A stretch of 43,471 nt of DNA from Bacteroidota bacterium (lineage in GTDB: Bacteria > Bacteroidota > Bacteroidia > Bacteroidales > Cfx3-03), in contig JACAUB010000001.1 of assembly GCA_013390605.1 (NCBI GenBank), forward strand, positions 1,406,190 to 1,449,660, read 5' to 3'. Below the pieces are notes generated by a model. The model had not been told where the DNA came from. It was given only the letters and a program-made list of their open reading frames with translations, and made no database searches. Positions 27,973-36,886 of the stretch are shown one piece after another. Position 1 is the stretch's first letter; the number at the start of each line of letters is the position of its first letter. Position numbers and translations under genes: made by a program.

Positions 27973-29550
27973 TTAGTCTTTGATACAACGAATAGGTAAA
28001 CCACTGGCCTTACTGCTGCCATCCAGACCGCTAAAGCTATTGTAGAGGATAAGAATCCAACCTGAGCTGGCATCTTTTTGTGTGCTGTTCCAATAGCTAC
28101 CGGTAGAACCACGACTATCCAAGACTCCATTACCACTACTCAATGTTCCGGCAGCATGGATTTTTAATACTGAATTATATGCATCAGTATAAGAACCCCA
28201 GGCTCCACCCGAACTGGCATTCGTCCATTCTGTATGAGTAGGAATACGCCAACCTGTGCCAAGCTCTAGTGTACATGGATCGTTAGCAGGTAGCCAGTCG
28301 CTGCTTTCAGAAATAGAATTAGTTGTCCAGACAGGATTTGGTCCAACTGCATAACCTTGTTTGCGATTAAACTGCCAATACCAACCCGAAGCAGCATCGG
28401 TAGCGTCAGTGGCCGAACTTGCCTGAGTTGTAGCACCTAGATTTTGGGTTATCCAACATTTATTAGCTCCACTGAGATTTGTTGTTACAGTTCCATAATT
28501 TACTATTCGTTTTACGGGTGCTATGCCATCAGTAGTGACATGACTGATGCTTAATGTATTGCCACAAACAAAAGGTGCTGTCGTAAAACTGATCTGATCT
28601 CCGTATGCAGTACCCGCACTATTGGTAGCATATGCCCGCACATAATAAAGTGTAGCTGGCAATAATGCAGTAATATTACTGATGAAAATGCCTGAGCCAT
28701 TACCATCGGTAGTTGTTGAACCAGAAATAGTTGGATTAGCTGTAGTACTCCAGCAAATGCCTCTTGCAGTAATAGTAGCTCCACCGTCTAACGAGATATT
28801 TCCACCACTAATTGCTGTTGTTGCCGTTATGGACGATGCCGCAGATGTCGTTATCACGGGTAAATCAGCAAGCGTGATTAAGGTTAACTGATTTCCATAA
28901 CTTGTGCCGATTCTATTTGTAGCATAAGCTCTTACATAATAAGTTGTATTATGTGTTAGTCCGGTGATCGCGCTTGAAAAACTATTCGCACCTGTTCCAT
29001 CAGCTGTTTTCGTATCTGCAATGGTTGGGCTTTGGGCGGTACTCCAACATACTCCTTTGGCTGTTATCGGAGATCCTCCATCGGATGTGATATTTCCTCC
29101 ACTTGTAGCAGTTACAGTAGTAATTGCCGAGAATGCTGCAGTGGTTAAAACCGGAGCCAAAGCCACAGTGGTAAATGTTAACTGGCTACTATATCCTGTT
29201 CCTGATGTATTTGTGGCATAAGCCCGTATATTATAAACTGTACCAGGTGCTAATCCTGTGAGGGCACTGGTGTATTTTGTTGTTCCGGTTCCGTCATTGG
29301 TTTTATTGTCTGAAATAGTAGGAGTAGTACCAATACTCCAACATACCCCTTTTGCTTTGATGGATGATCCTCCATCGTTTACAATGCTACCACCACTAGA
29401 AGCGGTAGCTGAGGTTATATTGCTTATAGCAGTTATCGTCAACGAGGGTCTTTGTTTAAGCTCGTTCTTCTGGCAACTATTTATAAGTAGTAAAAATGAT
29501 CCCATTATAATCAAATGGAGAATATAAATTTGGATTTTAAATTTCATCAA
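27973..29550 (-). CDS. FISUMP-domain surface lipoprotein with three Fn3-like repeats
   Basis: A 525-residue lipoprotein: signal peptide with lipobox INSC (Cys26). Three tandem repeats of about 95 residues (about 35-325) each carry SGGxIxxDGGxxIxAKGVCW, then a proline-threonine stretch and TxYxVRAYATN. The C-terminal domain (about 335-525) is of the Fibrobacter succinogenes major paralogous (FISUMP) type, with NKCWITQNLGAT, GTGWRIPTHTEWTN and GLPIRCIKD. Such proteins are cell-surface and of unknown function. Copy 2 of the 84-bp repeat begins two bases upstream of its start codon and therefore overlaps its leader or promoter. Confidence 0.85.
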   Translation of the reverse strand: MMKFKIQIYILHLIIMGSFLLLINSCQKNELKQRPSLTITAISNITSATASSGGSIVNDGGSSIKAKGVCWSIGTTPTISDNKTNDGTGTTKYTSALTGLAPGTVYNIRAYATNTSGTGYSSQLTFTTVALAPVLTTAAFSAITTVTATSGGNITSDGGSPITAKGVCWSTAQSPTIADTKTADGTGANSFSSAITGLTHNTTYYVRAYATNRIGTSYGNQLTLITLADLPVITTSAASSITATTAISGGNISLDGGATITARGICWSTTANPTISGSTTTDGNGSGIFISNITALLPATLYYVRAYATNSAGTAYGDQISFTTAPFVCGNTLSISHVTTDGIAPVKRIVNYGTVTTNLSGANKCWITQNLGATTQASSATDATDAASGWYWQFNRKQGYAVGPNPVWTTNSISESSDWLPANDPCTLELGTGWRIPTHTEWTNASSGGAWGSYTDAYNSVLKIHAAGTLSSGNGVLDSRGSTGSYWNSTQKDASSGWILILYNSFSGLDGSSKASGLPIRCIKD

Positions 29551-29551
29551 T

Positions 29552-29635
29552 AAATAATTTTTAGATTAAAGTCTGATGGACCTGGCATGATAGATTTATT
29601 TCAGTGTTTGTGATTGTAAAACATGCTCGTTTCAT
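29552..29635. repeat. 84-bp dispersed noncoding repeat, copy 2
   Basis: Gapless match to 9160-9243 at 71 of 84 positions. It lies directly upstream of the minus-strand FISUMP gene, in the opposite orientation relative to its downstream gene compared with copy 1 and the FecR gene. GCATG/CATGC arms are retained. Confidence 0.75.
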
Positions 29636-29649
29636 CAATATATAATTTT

Positions 29650-29719
29650 ATATTAAGGTCAGATTGAACGCGTATGCTTGATTTTGTATGTATTCATGCT
29701 TAATAAACATGTTCGTTGC
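29650..29719. repeat. Decayed third copy of the 84-bp repeat
   Basis: ATATTAAGGTCAGATTGAAC at the left and AAACATGTTCGTTGC at the right follow the order and spacing of copy 2, with a small gap in the middle. It sits in tandem 14 bases after copy 2. Similarity is weaker and judged by eye. Confidence 0.5.
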
Positions 29720-30389
29720 TTGGAATTTTAGTATTGTGATCACAGGAAAATACATTGCTAAGTTAAATTATTTATGTACTCAAGTCAATATAATTCTTGC
29801 TTATTACATAAGCTCTCTATGATTTTGATAGAAATTATCCCAGATTAAAAGGAATAGACTGCAAATTGAGATGAATAGTTCTCCATATTTCACCTCTCAG
29901 AATTAGCATGTTAAACAGTATTTGATAAAACTAACTGTAAGGCCATTGATCTTTTGTTGTTATTCAGATACCACAATTAAATTTGCAGAATGAGTATTGT
30001 CATGGTTGTGTTCAATACGTGATTTAAAACTGAAACCATCATTAATGATCTGATGTTCAGAAAATGAATAGACATAGATAGTAGAAAAGCGCTTTTTAAA
30101 ATTGACTACTCGTAATTGTAGGGTATCTTATTGATATCATTAAACGAATATAATACCTGTTATATACTCTTTAACTACTCAGAAATAATGTTAGTTCACA
30201 TCTATATGGTTTCTGTTTTGATTTTCTTTCAATTCTGAGACTGAGTTATGTCGCTTTATCTTGAAACGTAATCGAAGAATATTACTAATGGGACATCTCA
30301 TGATTAATTTGTCCCTTTTTGGTGCGATATGGTATTCTTTTTAAAGGTGTATACTGTTGAATAATAGTAATATAAATATATTTAAGTCT
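29720..30389. other. Long AT-rich intergenic region
   Basis: No gene I can support. An uninterrupted minus-strand stretch of 55 codons (29963-30127, stop 29960-29962) lacks a start codon and is within the range expected by chance in AT-rich DNA; it could be the tail of a lost gene. Confidence 0.45.
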
Positions 30390-30418
30390 TTTGGCATAGT
30401 AATTGAAAAGTATATTTC
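30390..30418 (+). promoter_or_regulatory. Promoter of the small lipoprotein/LruC operon
   Basis: TTTG (30390-30393) and TATATTTC (30411-30418) resemble the -33 and -7 boxes, 17 bases apart, slightly shorter than usual. Transcription would start only about a dozen bases before the ATG at 30437. Confidence 0.4.
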
Positions 30419-30436
30419 AATTAAAAAATATCAGCC

Positions 30437-30814
30437 ATGAAAACTTTACAAATATTTTTGGTTTTACTTGTAGGAATGTTTATTTTTAACGCATGTCAAA
30501 AAGAGGCTCTTGTTTCACCCTCATCTACAGTAAGTACTACACCTCAGAAAATGACTGATCTGAAAGTAAAGTCGACTTTTGATTGGAAAACTGTTAAAAC
30601 TTATCAGTTTACTTTAACAGGTAATGTTACGGATCTAGTAAGTATTGTATCTTCGGACGGCTCTATATACCACAAGGCTTTACTATCAGCACAGACAGCT
30701 TATAAGATAACACTATCGTTACCTTCTTACGAAACTAAAGTACATTTATTGTACAATGAGAAAGATATTGAATTTCCATTAAATAGTACTACAGTTAATT
30801 ACACATTTAAATAA
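30437..30814 (+). CDS. Small lipoprotein preceding the LruC protein
   Basis: A 125-residue lipoprotein: signal peptide with lipobox FNAC (Cys20), a serine/threonine-rich linker (about 25-45) and a short beta-rich domain (about 50-125, YQFTLTGNVTDLVSIVSSDG, ending TTVNYTFK). No named family. It is followed after 15 bases by the LruC gene with a strong GGGAGG ribosome-binding site, so the two are probably co-expressed surface proteins. Confidence 0.75.
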   Translation: MKTLQIFLVLLVGMFIFNACQKEALVSPSSTVSTTPQKMTDLKVKSTFDWKTVKTYQFTLTGNVTDLVSIVSSDGSIYHKALLSAQTAYKITLSLPSYETKVHLLYNEKDIEFPLNSTTVNYTFK

Positions 30815-30829
30815 TCGGGAGGTAATATT

Positions 30830-33220
30830 ATGAAAAGATTATACTTTATTTTAAAAAGTAGCAGTTTGACATTGCTGTAGCTTCTTCTGCTTTCTAATTA
30901 TGTTTTTGCCACTCCGGTCGATTGTTCAATTACAAAACAAAACGGATCATCTTGTTTTAGCACAAAACTAACTTCAGTAACTTTAAACAGCAACAATACA
31001 TATACAATTGTTCTTACGGTTATCAATGATGGATCTCCTGGTCCTGGTTGTAAAACACTTTCTCATTTTTCTGTTGAAGCTGCTCCCGGAACTTATTCTA
31101 ATGTTAGTGTTAATGTAGTGTCAGGTTCAATGACTTATAACCATACTATTGCAATGGGTCCTAATCTTGGGGCAAGTACTCCTTTTCAGGGATTTAAAGT
31201 TGATAATACATCAGGTATTGGAGATGGACTTGCAGGGGTATTTACAGTTACATACACGATGACTGCTTTACAGGCTCAGCAGATGGATGCCAGTGCAGGT
31301 GGTGTTGATCAAATTGCAGCGTTTACATTAGCCGATTTCCAATCTGTTTTAGCGTGTGGACTGCCCAAAGTTGCAAACCCTTCCTTTAGTGTTGCTGCCG
31401 GGACTTATTCTACTTGTCAGTCAGTTACTTTAAGCTGTTCAACCAGCGGAGCTCAAATTTATTATACAACAAATGGTAATGTCCCTGATGCTTCAAGTAC
31501 ACCTTATAATGGCGCAATCTCTGTTACATCGACAACAACCATAAAGGCAGTTGCGATAAAATCAGGTATGAATAATAGCGACATTATTACGAATGTTTAT
31601 ACTCTTAATTTGCCCCAAGTCGCAACGCCAACATTTAGTCCTGTTGCCGGAACATATTCTGCAGCTCAAAATGTAACAATATCAACTACAACATCGGGAG
31701 CAAAGATTTATTATACAACCAATGGAACTACACCAACAACAGGAAGTACACTTTATGTAACAGGTACACCCGTAGTTGTAAGTAGTTCTTTAACATTGAA
31801 AGCAATCGCTGTAAATGACTGTTCAATAAATAGTGCGATCGCTTCAGCAGCCTATGTGATTAATATTCCGCAAAAGGTTGTAAATCCAGTATTTAGTATA
31901 TCAGCAGGTACATATACCACCTGCCAATCTGTTACATTAAGTACTACAACTACTGGAGCTCAGATTTATTATACCACAAATGGAAATGTTCCTGATGCTA
32001 ATAGTACATTGTATGTTGGCGCAATCCCGGTATCTGCAACAACAACCATAAAGGCAATAGCTATAAAAACAGGAATGAATAACAGCGATATTGTTACGGC
32101 TGTATATACGCTTAATTTACCCCAGGTAGCAAAGCCAACATTTAGTCCTGTTGCCGGAACATATTCCACAACTCAAAATGTAACAATTTCAACTGCTACA
32201 TCGGGAGCAAAGATTTACTATACAACCGATGGTACAGATCCAACATCAGGAAGTACGCTTTATGTTGCCGGTTCTCCGGTAGTAGTAAGTGCTAACAAAA
32301 CATTGAAAGCCATTGCTATAAGTGACTGTTCAACAAACAGTGATGTCGCTTCAGCTGATTATGTAATAGATATTACAGCACCAATTCATAATCAATTTCC
32401 TTCAACAGGATTTGCCAGTATTGCATTTGAGGATCTATGGCCATCTAATGGTGACTACGACTTGAATGATATTGTTGTTGATTGCAAGTTTGATCAGGTT
32501 TCGAATAGTCAAAATAAGATAACCCAAATTAATGCACAATTTGTATTACGTGCAATGGGCGCATCTTATCATGATGGATTTGGAATGCAGCTTCCGGTAA
32601 CTCCTGATAAAGTTGCTAGTTGTGTGGTAACACTTGATAACGGACAGCCTGTACCTATGGTTGGACTGGTTTCTATTAACTCAAAAGGACTGGAACAAGG
32701 GCAGGATAAAGCCGTAGTGATTTTATTTGATGATGGTTATAAAATGTTGCCTCAGATATACCCTGGAATTGGTGTAAATACAACACCCGGTGTTCCCTGG
32801 ACAGAACCACAGAACATCAACATGACACTTACTTTTTCTGAGCCCATTGACCAAAACCTGCTTGTCGCTCCATATAATCCATTCATCTTTGCGAATAAAG
32901 ACAGAGGATATGAAATTCATTTACCGAATTATCCACCGACAACCTTAGCTAATTTCAGCTTATTCAAAACAAATGATGATGATAGCAATGTTTCTTCTTT
33001 CAATTCATCATCCATCAGATCTTATCTGAATGCACAAAACCTGCCATGGGCGATCCTCTTCTATAAGAAATATGATTACCCAATCGAAAAGACCTCTATT
33101 CTATCAGCATTTCTGCACTTTGCTGAATGGGCTCAAAGTGGAGGACAGGTTTACACTGATTGGTACTTCAATACTGCATCAGGCTACCGTGTTCCAAGTA
33201 ATATTTATGTAAAACCATAA
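30830..33220 (+). pseudogene. LruC-domain secreted protein with four CHB_HEX-like repeats, interrupted by an in-frame TAG in the signal peptide
   Basis: A good ribosome-binding site (GGGAGG) precedes ATG 30830, which opens MKRLYFILKSSSLTLL, then TAG at 30878-30880, then LLLLSNYVFATPVDCS in the same frame. Without the TAG this is a textbook signal peptide and the frame stays open for 797 codons. The first in-frame ATG after the stop (31118) lies about 80 residues into the mature protein, so it is a poor start. Downstream are four chitobiase/hexosaminidase C-terminal-like beta repeats (31370-32383) and a C-terminal LruC domain (about residues 515-795, FASIAFEDLWPSNGDYDLND, a calcium-site-like acidic loop). 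Either a recent leucine-to-amber mutation (TTG to TAG), amber readthrough, or a sequence error. Confidence 0.8.
31370..32383 (+). repeat. Internal 507-bp tandem duplication in the LruC gene
   Basis: Two copies of a 507-bp (169-codon) unit, each made of two related beta repeats (A then B). B copies share the 20-mer CAACATTTAGTCCTGTTGCC at the same offset. A and B also resemble each other at the protein level (GAxIYYTTNG, TTIKAVAIK), indicating duplication of one domain followed by duplication of the pair. Confidence 0.85.
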
Positions 33221-33221
33221 T

Positions 33222-33284
33222 TTTCTAACATAACAAAAAGAGGCTGTCCCAATATAGGACAGCCTCTTTTTGTTATGTTAGAAA
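33222..33284. terminator. Very strong bidirectional terminator, 28-bp perfect arms
   Basis: Arms 33222-33249 and 33257-33284 are perfect reverse complements with a 7-base CAATATA loop. The inner half is GC-rich (GAGGCTGTCC) and flanked within the stem by A5/T5 runs, so it works in both directions between the LruC gene and the convergent DUF1003 gene. Confidence 0.93.
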
Positions 33285-33551
33285 CGGATTAGTTTGAAAG
33301 GTTGGTGCAAACATCCATTTTGTCAATCGGCTATCGATTCCATTCTAGATGCTTAAGAGAAGTCTTATTATTAATTCAACTTCATAAACAGATTTCTCTC
33401 AAGTAGTAGAATTAACGAAAAATCTGGTTAACTTTCCTATTGACTCAGCCTTCAACGTATTATTTAATCTCTTTTGGGTAAATTCCCGTCCCTTGAGGCT
33501 GATATTTTTCTGTTCTTGGTTTGATACTCCGTCCGCTTACGGCAGAGAAGT
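33285..33551. other. Spacer after the terminator
   Basis: No gene recognised between the 28-bp-arm terminator and the stop codon of the DUF1003 gene. Confidence 0.4.
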
Positions 33552-33974
33552 TCATTCTGCCGGTTTCGTTTCCATTTCTTCCAGCATTTTTATAATCTTA
33601 TCCAGTTTATTTACCTCAATTGAGTTAAGTCTTTTTGTAAGTGCCTCAATTTCCAGTTTAGCCTCAATATTCGTTTTATAATCATCCTGCGCTTGTACCC
33701 GGTCTCTTTCGCTTTGTCTATTTTGCGACATCATAATGATTGGTGCTGCATAAGCTGCCTGTGTTGAGAATACCAGATTAAGCAAAATAAATGGATATAC
33801 ATCCCAGTGATAAACATAGCCAATAAGGTTTAACCCCATCCAAAGCACCACCATGATTGTTTGAATGATGATGAATTTCCATGACCCCATGCCTCTTGCC
33901 ACTGAATCGGCTAAATGACTACCAAAACTTAATGACTCATGATGCTTCTGATGCCAATTCTTTTGATTTTCCAT
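33552..33974 (-). CDS. DUF1003 family membrane protein
   Basis: A 140-residue inner-membrane protein. The soluble start SLSFGSHLADSVARGMGSWKF (15-35) is followed by two transmembrane helices (about 33-53 and 60-80) joined by the DUF1003-like loop HWDVYPFILLNLVFSTQAAY, then PIIMMSQNRQSERDR and a coiled-coil-like C-terminal tail (about 95-135) rich in Glu and Lys. Function of the family is unknown. It reads toward the 28-bp-arm terminator. Confidence 0.9.
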   Translation of the reverse strand: MENQKNWHQKHHESLSFGSHLADSVARGMGSWKFIIIQTIMVVLWMGLNLIGYVYHWDVYPFILLNLVFSTQAAYAAPIIMMSQNRQSERDRVQAQDDYKTNIEAKLEIEALTKRLNSIEVNKLDKIIKMLEEMETKPAE

Positions 33975-34091
33975 GTTTCTTTTTGAATGTAAATGTAGCT
34001 AAATACTGTATCGACTTTTTTATCCTCCTTTTGAATTTCAATGCTATGCCTCTACTCATTCATGCTATTATCCATACAGCCAATGTTGAAC

Positions 34092-34352
34092 TCATTTCTT
34101 TTTTATCATCGTATGCAATGCTAAGGCCGGTGAGAGGATCAAAAATATCAAAATGAGTCGCACATTCATGAAGAAGGTTAATAGTACTTCTCTTATCTCT
34201 TTTTCATCAGTTCCAAATATGAAAGTTGCTAACACTTCCAGTCTTGGTCTAAAAACAGTTAATAACACAAAAACCAAAATAGCAAACAGAACACCAATAA
34301 TAAACGTCCTTAAAAGAAGGTTTCTCCAGAAAATTATTTTATCGTTTTCCAT
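34092..34352 (-). CDS. Small two-helix membrane protein
   Basis: An 86-residue protein with two hydrophobic helices (about 12-33 and 61-80), a short extracytoplasmic loop with FGTDEKEIREV, and a lysine-rich C-terminus HTMIKKK. No named family. It lies 117 bases upstream of the DUF1003 gene on the same strand and may share its transcript. Confidence 0.65.
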   Translation of the reverse strand: MENDKIIFWRNLLLRTFIIGVLFAILVFVLLTVFRPRLEVLATFIFGTDEKEIREVLLTFFMNVRLILIFLILSPALALHTMIKKK

Positions 34353-34434
34353 GATTGTGATTTTTTAAGTTGTTTTTATCCAATTAGTATTCATTGATTT
34401 ATGAATTCATTGTAAAGGTCAATGCTTTATTCGT

Positions 34435-34468
34435 GAAAGTCAAACAAATTTGAATTTATTTGACTTTC
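34435..34468. repeat. 34-bp near-palindrome
   Basis: GAAAGTCAAA (34435-34444) and TTTGACTTTC (34459-34468) are perfect 10-bp arms, and the AT-rich centre is also largely self-complementary. It sits 12 bases past the stop of the minus-strand hydrolase gene, so it may be a terminator without a clear T run, or an operator for the small membrane protein gene. Confidence 0.5.
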
Positions 34469-34479
34469 AATCAAACCTA

Positions 34480-35487
34480 TTATTTCCCGGGATTCAGAAA
34501 TTCATTTAAAGTAGAGATGAAAAGTGTAGGTTGATCTACGAAAGTCATGTGTCCGCTCGTTGGAAAGACAACAAGCTTTGAACCAGCTATCTTCTGGTGC
34601 ATTTCCTCTGAAATCGATGGAGCACACTCATCATGGTCGCCAACTGTAATAAGAGTTGGAACAGTAATAGATGAAAGGCGATTGGTATATTCAACAGATT
34701 TAAGGTTTCCATCAATGACATACTCGCCATTTGCTCCCCACATCTCACGATATAGATCCCAGGCCATGATACCATTGGCAACTGGATCGTAGTTTGGGTC
34801 AGGATGGTTCTTATAGAGGTAAGGAAAGTAACCCTTGCCCCATGCAGCCTTCATATATTCGGCAGTATAACGGCCTTTTTCATAATCTTCACCATGACCA
34901 TACAATCCTTCCTTCTCCATCTTTTCAATTTGGGCTCTCAGTTTAGGTGCCATCTTTTCCTTTATATTTTTTAAGGCCTCATTCATTTTAGCGGCACTGT
35001 GAAAAGTACTACATAGGATTAGATGAGAAAGATTTTTCTGATATTTCAGTGCATAGGCCTGAGCGAGTACTCCGCCACACGAGTGTCCCAGAAGACTGAT
35101 TTTCCCAAGTTCCAGAACCTGACGGACAGCTTCTACGTCCTCTACCATATTTTCTACGGTATAAGCAGAAGTGTTTTCCACCTTTTCCGATCTCCCTGAA
35201 CCCCGTTCGTCGATGAAGATGAGTCTATTCTTCCGGGCTAATGGCATAAGGTAGGGCAGAAAATAATCATGTGAAGCACCCGGACCTCCATGAAGAATTA
35301 CCAGGGGTTCACCTTTTCCTACCACTTTGTAATAAATCAAAACGCCATGTGCATCTACAAATCCTTCCTCAACCTTAAACAGTGTTTGGGATGTATCTCC
35401 TGTCGGGATTTTTTTATTTGAAATCTGGTTGCACGAAATAACGACTATTGTTAAGACGCTAAGCAAAATTAAAGAGAGCCTTTTCAT
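34480..35487 (-). CDS. Lipoprotein alpha/beta hydrolase, proline-iminopeptidase (S33) type
   Basis: A 335-residue lipoprotein: signal peptide with lipobox VISC (Cys19). Alpha/beta-hydrolase features are the oxyanion motif HGGPG (66-70), DERGSGRS (93-100), nucleophile elbow GHSCGG with Ser136, an acidic residue in GDHDE (Asp284 or Asp286) and His313 in SGHMTF. HGGPG plus DxRGxGxS is characteristic of the S33 prolyl aminopeptidase family, which removes N-terminal proline, though related esterases share it. As a lipoprotein it would act outside the cytoplasm. No functional link with neighbours is evident. Confidence 0.87.
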   Translation of the reverse strand: MKRLSLILLSVLTIVVISCNQISNKKIPTGDTSQTLFKVEEGFVDAHGVLIYYKVVGKGEPLVILHGGPGASHDYFLPYLMPLARKNRLIFIDERGSGRSEKVENTSAYTVENMVEDVEAVRQVLELGKISLLGHSCGGVLAQAYALKYQKNLSHLILCSTFHSAAKMNEALKNIKEKMAPKLRAQIEKMEKEGLYGHGEDYEKGRYTAEYMKAAWGKGYFPYLYKNHPDPNYDPVANGIMAWDLYREMWGANGEYVIDGNLKSVEYTNRLSSITVPTLITVGDHDECAPSISEEMHQKIAGSKLVVFPTSGHMTFVDQPTLFISTLNEFLNPGK

Positions 35488-35535
35488 AAATAGAGAGTTA
35501 AGTTTTTTTTAATATTAAAAAATTGAGTAATAAAA

Positions 35536-36786
35536 TTACTCATTACCTACAGCCCGAACATCCAATGCATCACGTAGCGCATTGCCCAGTAACATAAACG
35601 CCAATACCATTATCATAATAGCGATACCCGGAAGCAAAGCCAGAAAAGCATAATCCAGAATAATATAGCCATAGTTCTCTTTGATCATGCTCCCCCACGA
35701 TGGTGTGGGTGGCTGAACGCCGATACCTAAAAAGCTTAAGCCCGCCTCTAGAAGAATGGCTGAGGCAAAATTGGCAGCAGAAATTACAATTACAGGCCCC
35801 ATGACATTGGGCAGGATGTGTCGGAAGATAATACGCCCATTCTTATATCCAAGTGCTCTGGCGGCCTCTACAAACTCTTTTTCACGGATGCTAAGTACCT
35901 GTCCGCGTACCACACGCGCTACCTCGACCCACATGGTGAGGCCTACGGCAATAAATACCTGCCAGAATCCTTTGCCCAACACAAATGTAATGGCAATCAC
36001 CAGAAGGAGGGTAGGGACAGACCAGACTACATTGATAAACCAGACAATGATGTTATCAATAAAGCCCCCAAAATATCCTGCAATAGCGCCCAGTGTTATC
36101 CCAATCAATAGAGATATTGCAATTGCAATAAATCCAACGGATAGACTCACTCTTGTTCCAATCATTAATTGACTCAATACGTCGCGTCCATAACGGTCAG
36201 AACCAAATAGAAAGGTTCGGGAAGATATATTTTCTTTGATTACTTTTTGTTGTAATTCAGCTAGTGGTATGACTTTATTTCCACCTTCAATATCTTTGTA
36301 GAGAATATTATCACCCCTCCTTATGAATGGCAGCTTTCCGGTAGAATCAACAGCTAATGCAAAAGCTATATCTGCAAGGGGGATTCTCTTTATATTGGGT
36401 ACATCTTCTTTACTGTCGGTATATGATGTTAACAACATATCGCTTCCCTGAATTTTATAAGACGAAAAGGGAATCTCCTCATAATTCGGGGCGACTCCAA
36501 AGAGCATCTTGTAAAAGAAATTGATATGTTTTGTGGCCTCGTTATTTCTTACTTTCAACATGCCAACCTTAAAGCCGGGACGCTTTGTTGCCAGTTCTAA
36601 AAACTGAAGGTTTGCTTCAGGAGTAGAATCAGGTGTAATCAGGTAGCCGGCAATGGCAATGATTGTTGCAAAAAGAATGACTGAAATAGATATTATGGCC
36701 GGTTTATCATGGAGTAACCGTTTAAACGCCATTCTGGAAAGTGGCGCTGAGGAGTAATCTTTTCGTTTTCTACGAAAAAGCATCAT
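35536..36786 (-). CDS. ABC-transporter permease, OppC/DppC type
   Basis: A 416-residue inner-membrane permease for peptides or similar substrates. TM1 (about 30-50) is followed by an extracytoplasmic insert of about 140 residues (52-193), then FGSDRYGRD (194-202) and five more helices. The EAA motif that contacts the ATPase is EAARALGYKNGRIIFRHILP (307-326), followed by GLSFLGIGVQPPTPSWG. The large insert resembles the extended OppC forms of Bacteroidota. No partner permease, ATPase or binding protein is in the window, so it probably pairs with subunits encoded elsewhere. Confidence 0.9.
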   Translation of the reverse strand: MMLFRRKRKDYSSAPLSRMAFKRLLHDKPAIISISVILFATIIAIAGYLITPDSTPEANLQFLELATKRPGFKVGMLKVRNNEATKHINFFYKMLFGVAPNYEEIPFSSYKIQGSDMLLTSYTDSKEDVPNIKRIPLADIAFALAVDSTGKLPFIRRGDNILYKDIEGGNKVIPLAELQQKVIKENISSRTFLFGSDRYGRDVLSQLMIGTRVSLSVGFIAIAISLLIGITLGAIAGYFGGFIDNIIVWFINVVWSVPTLLLVIAITFVLGKGFWQVFIAVGLTMWVEVARVVRGQVLSIREKEFVEAARALGYKNGRIIFRHILPNVMGPVIVISAANFASAILLEAGLSFLGIGVQPPTPSWGSMIKENYGYIILDYAFLALLPGIAIMIMVLAFMLLGNALRDALDVRAVGNE

Positions 36787-36794
36787 AGGTTTAA

Positions 36795-36879
36795 ATCAAA
36801 AGTCGGAAGTTATCAAATAGATTGCATCTTCAAAAGTACAACCTTTTTTGATGCCATCGAATAACTTCCGACCTTTGAT
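36795..36879. repeat. 85-bp inverted-repeat element between the permease and AIM24 genes
   Basis: Arms 36795-36813 and 36861-36879 are complementary over 19 bp with one mismatch. Inside, GATTGCATC and GATGCCATC offer a second nested pairing. It ends seven bases before the AIM24 stop codon and could be a terminator/attenuator or a small MITE-like repeat; no target-site duplication is evident. Confidence 0.7.
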
Positions 36880-36886
36880 GTTTCAA

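Noticed and set aside
27939..28136. N-terminal extension of the thioredoxin protein from 28136
   Set aside because: It overlaps the coding end of the FISUMP gene and would bury the signal peptide; ATG 27938 is the natural start.
28682..29527. Antisense open frames across the FISUMP gene
   Set aside because: They arise from the repeated Gly/Thr/Ser codons of the three Fn3-like repeats and mirror one another; no independent support.
29963..30127. Open 55-codon stretch on the minus strand in the long intergenic region
   Set aside because: No start codon, no family resemblance, and runs of this length are expected by chance in AT-rich DNA, so it is not called a gene.
31118..33220. LruC gene starting at the internal ATG 31118
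   Set aside because: That ATG lies inside the mature domain with no ribosome-binding site or signal peptide; the true start with a signal peptide is upstream at 30830.
33493..33681. Plus-strand open frame over the end of the DUF1003 gene
   Set aside because: Antisense to a well-recognised gene and without coding character.
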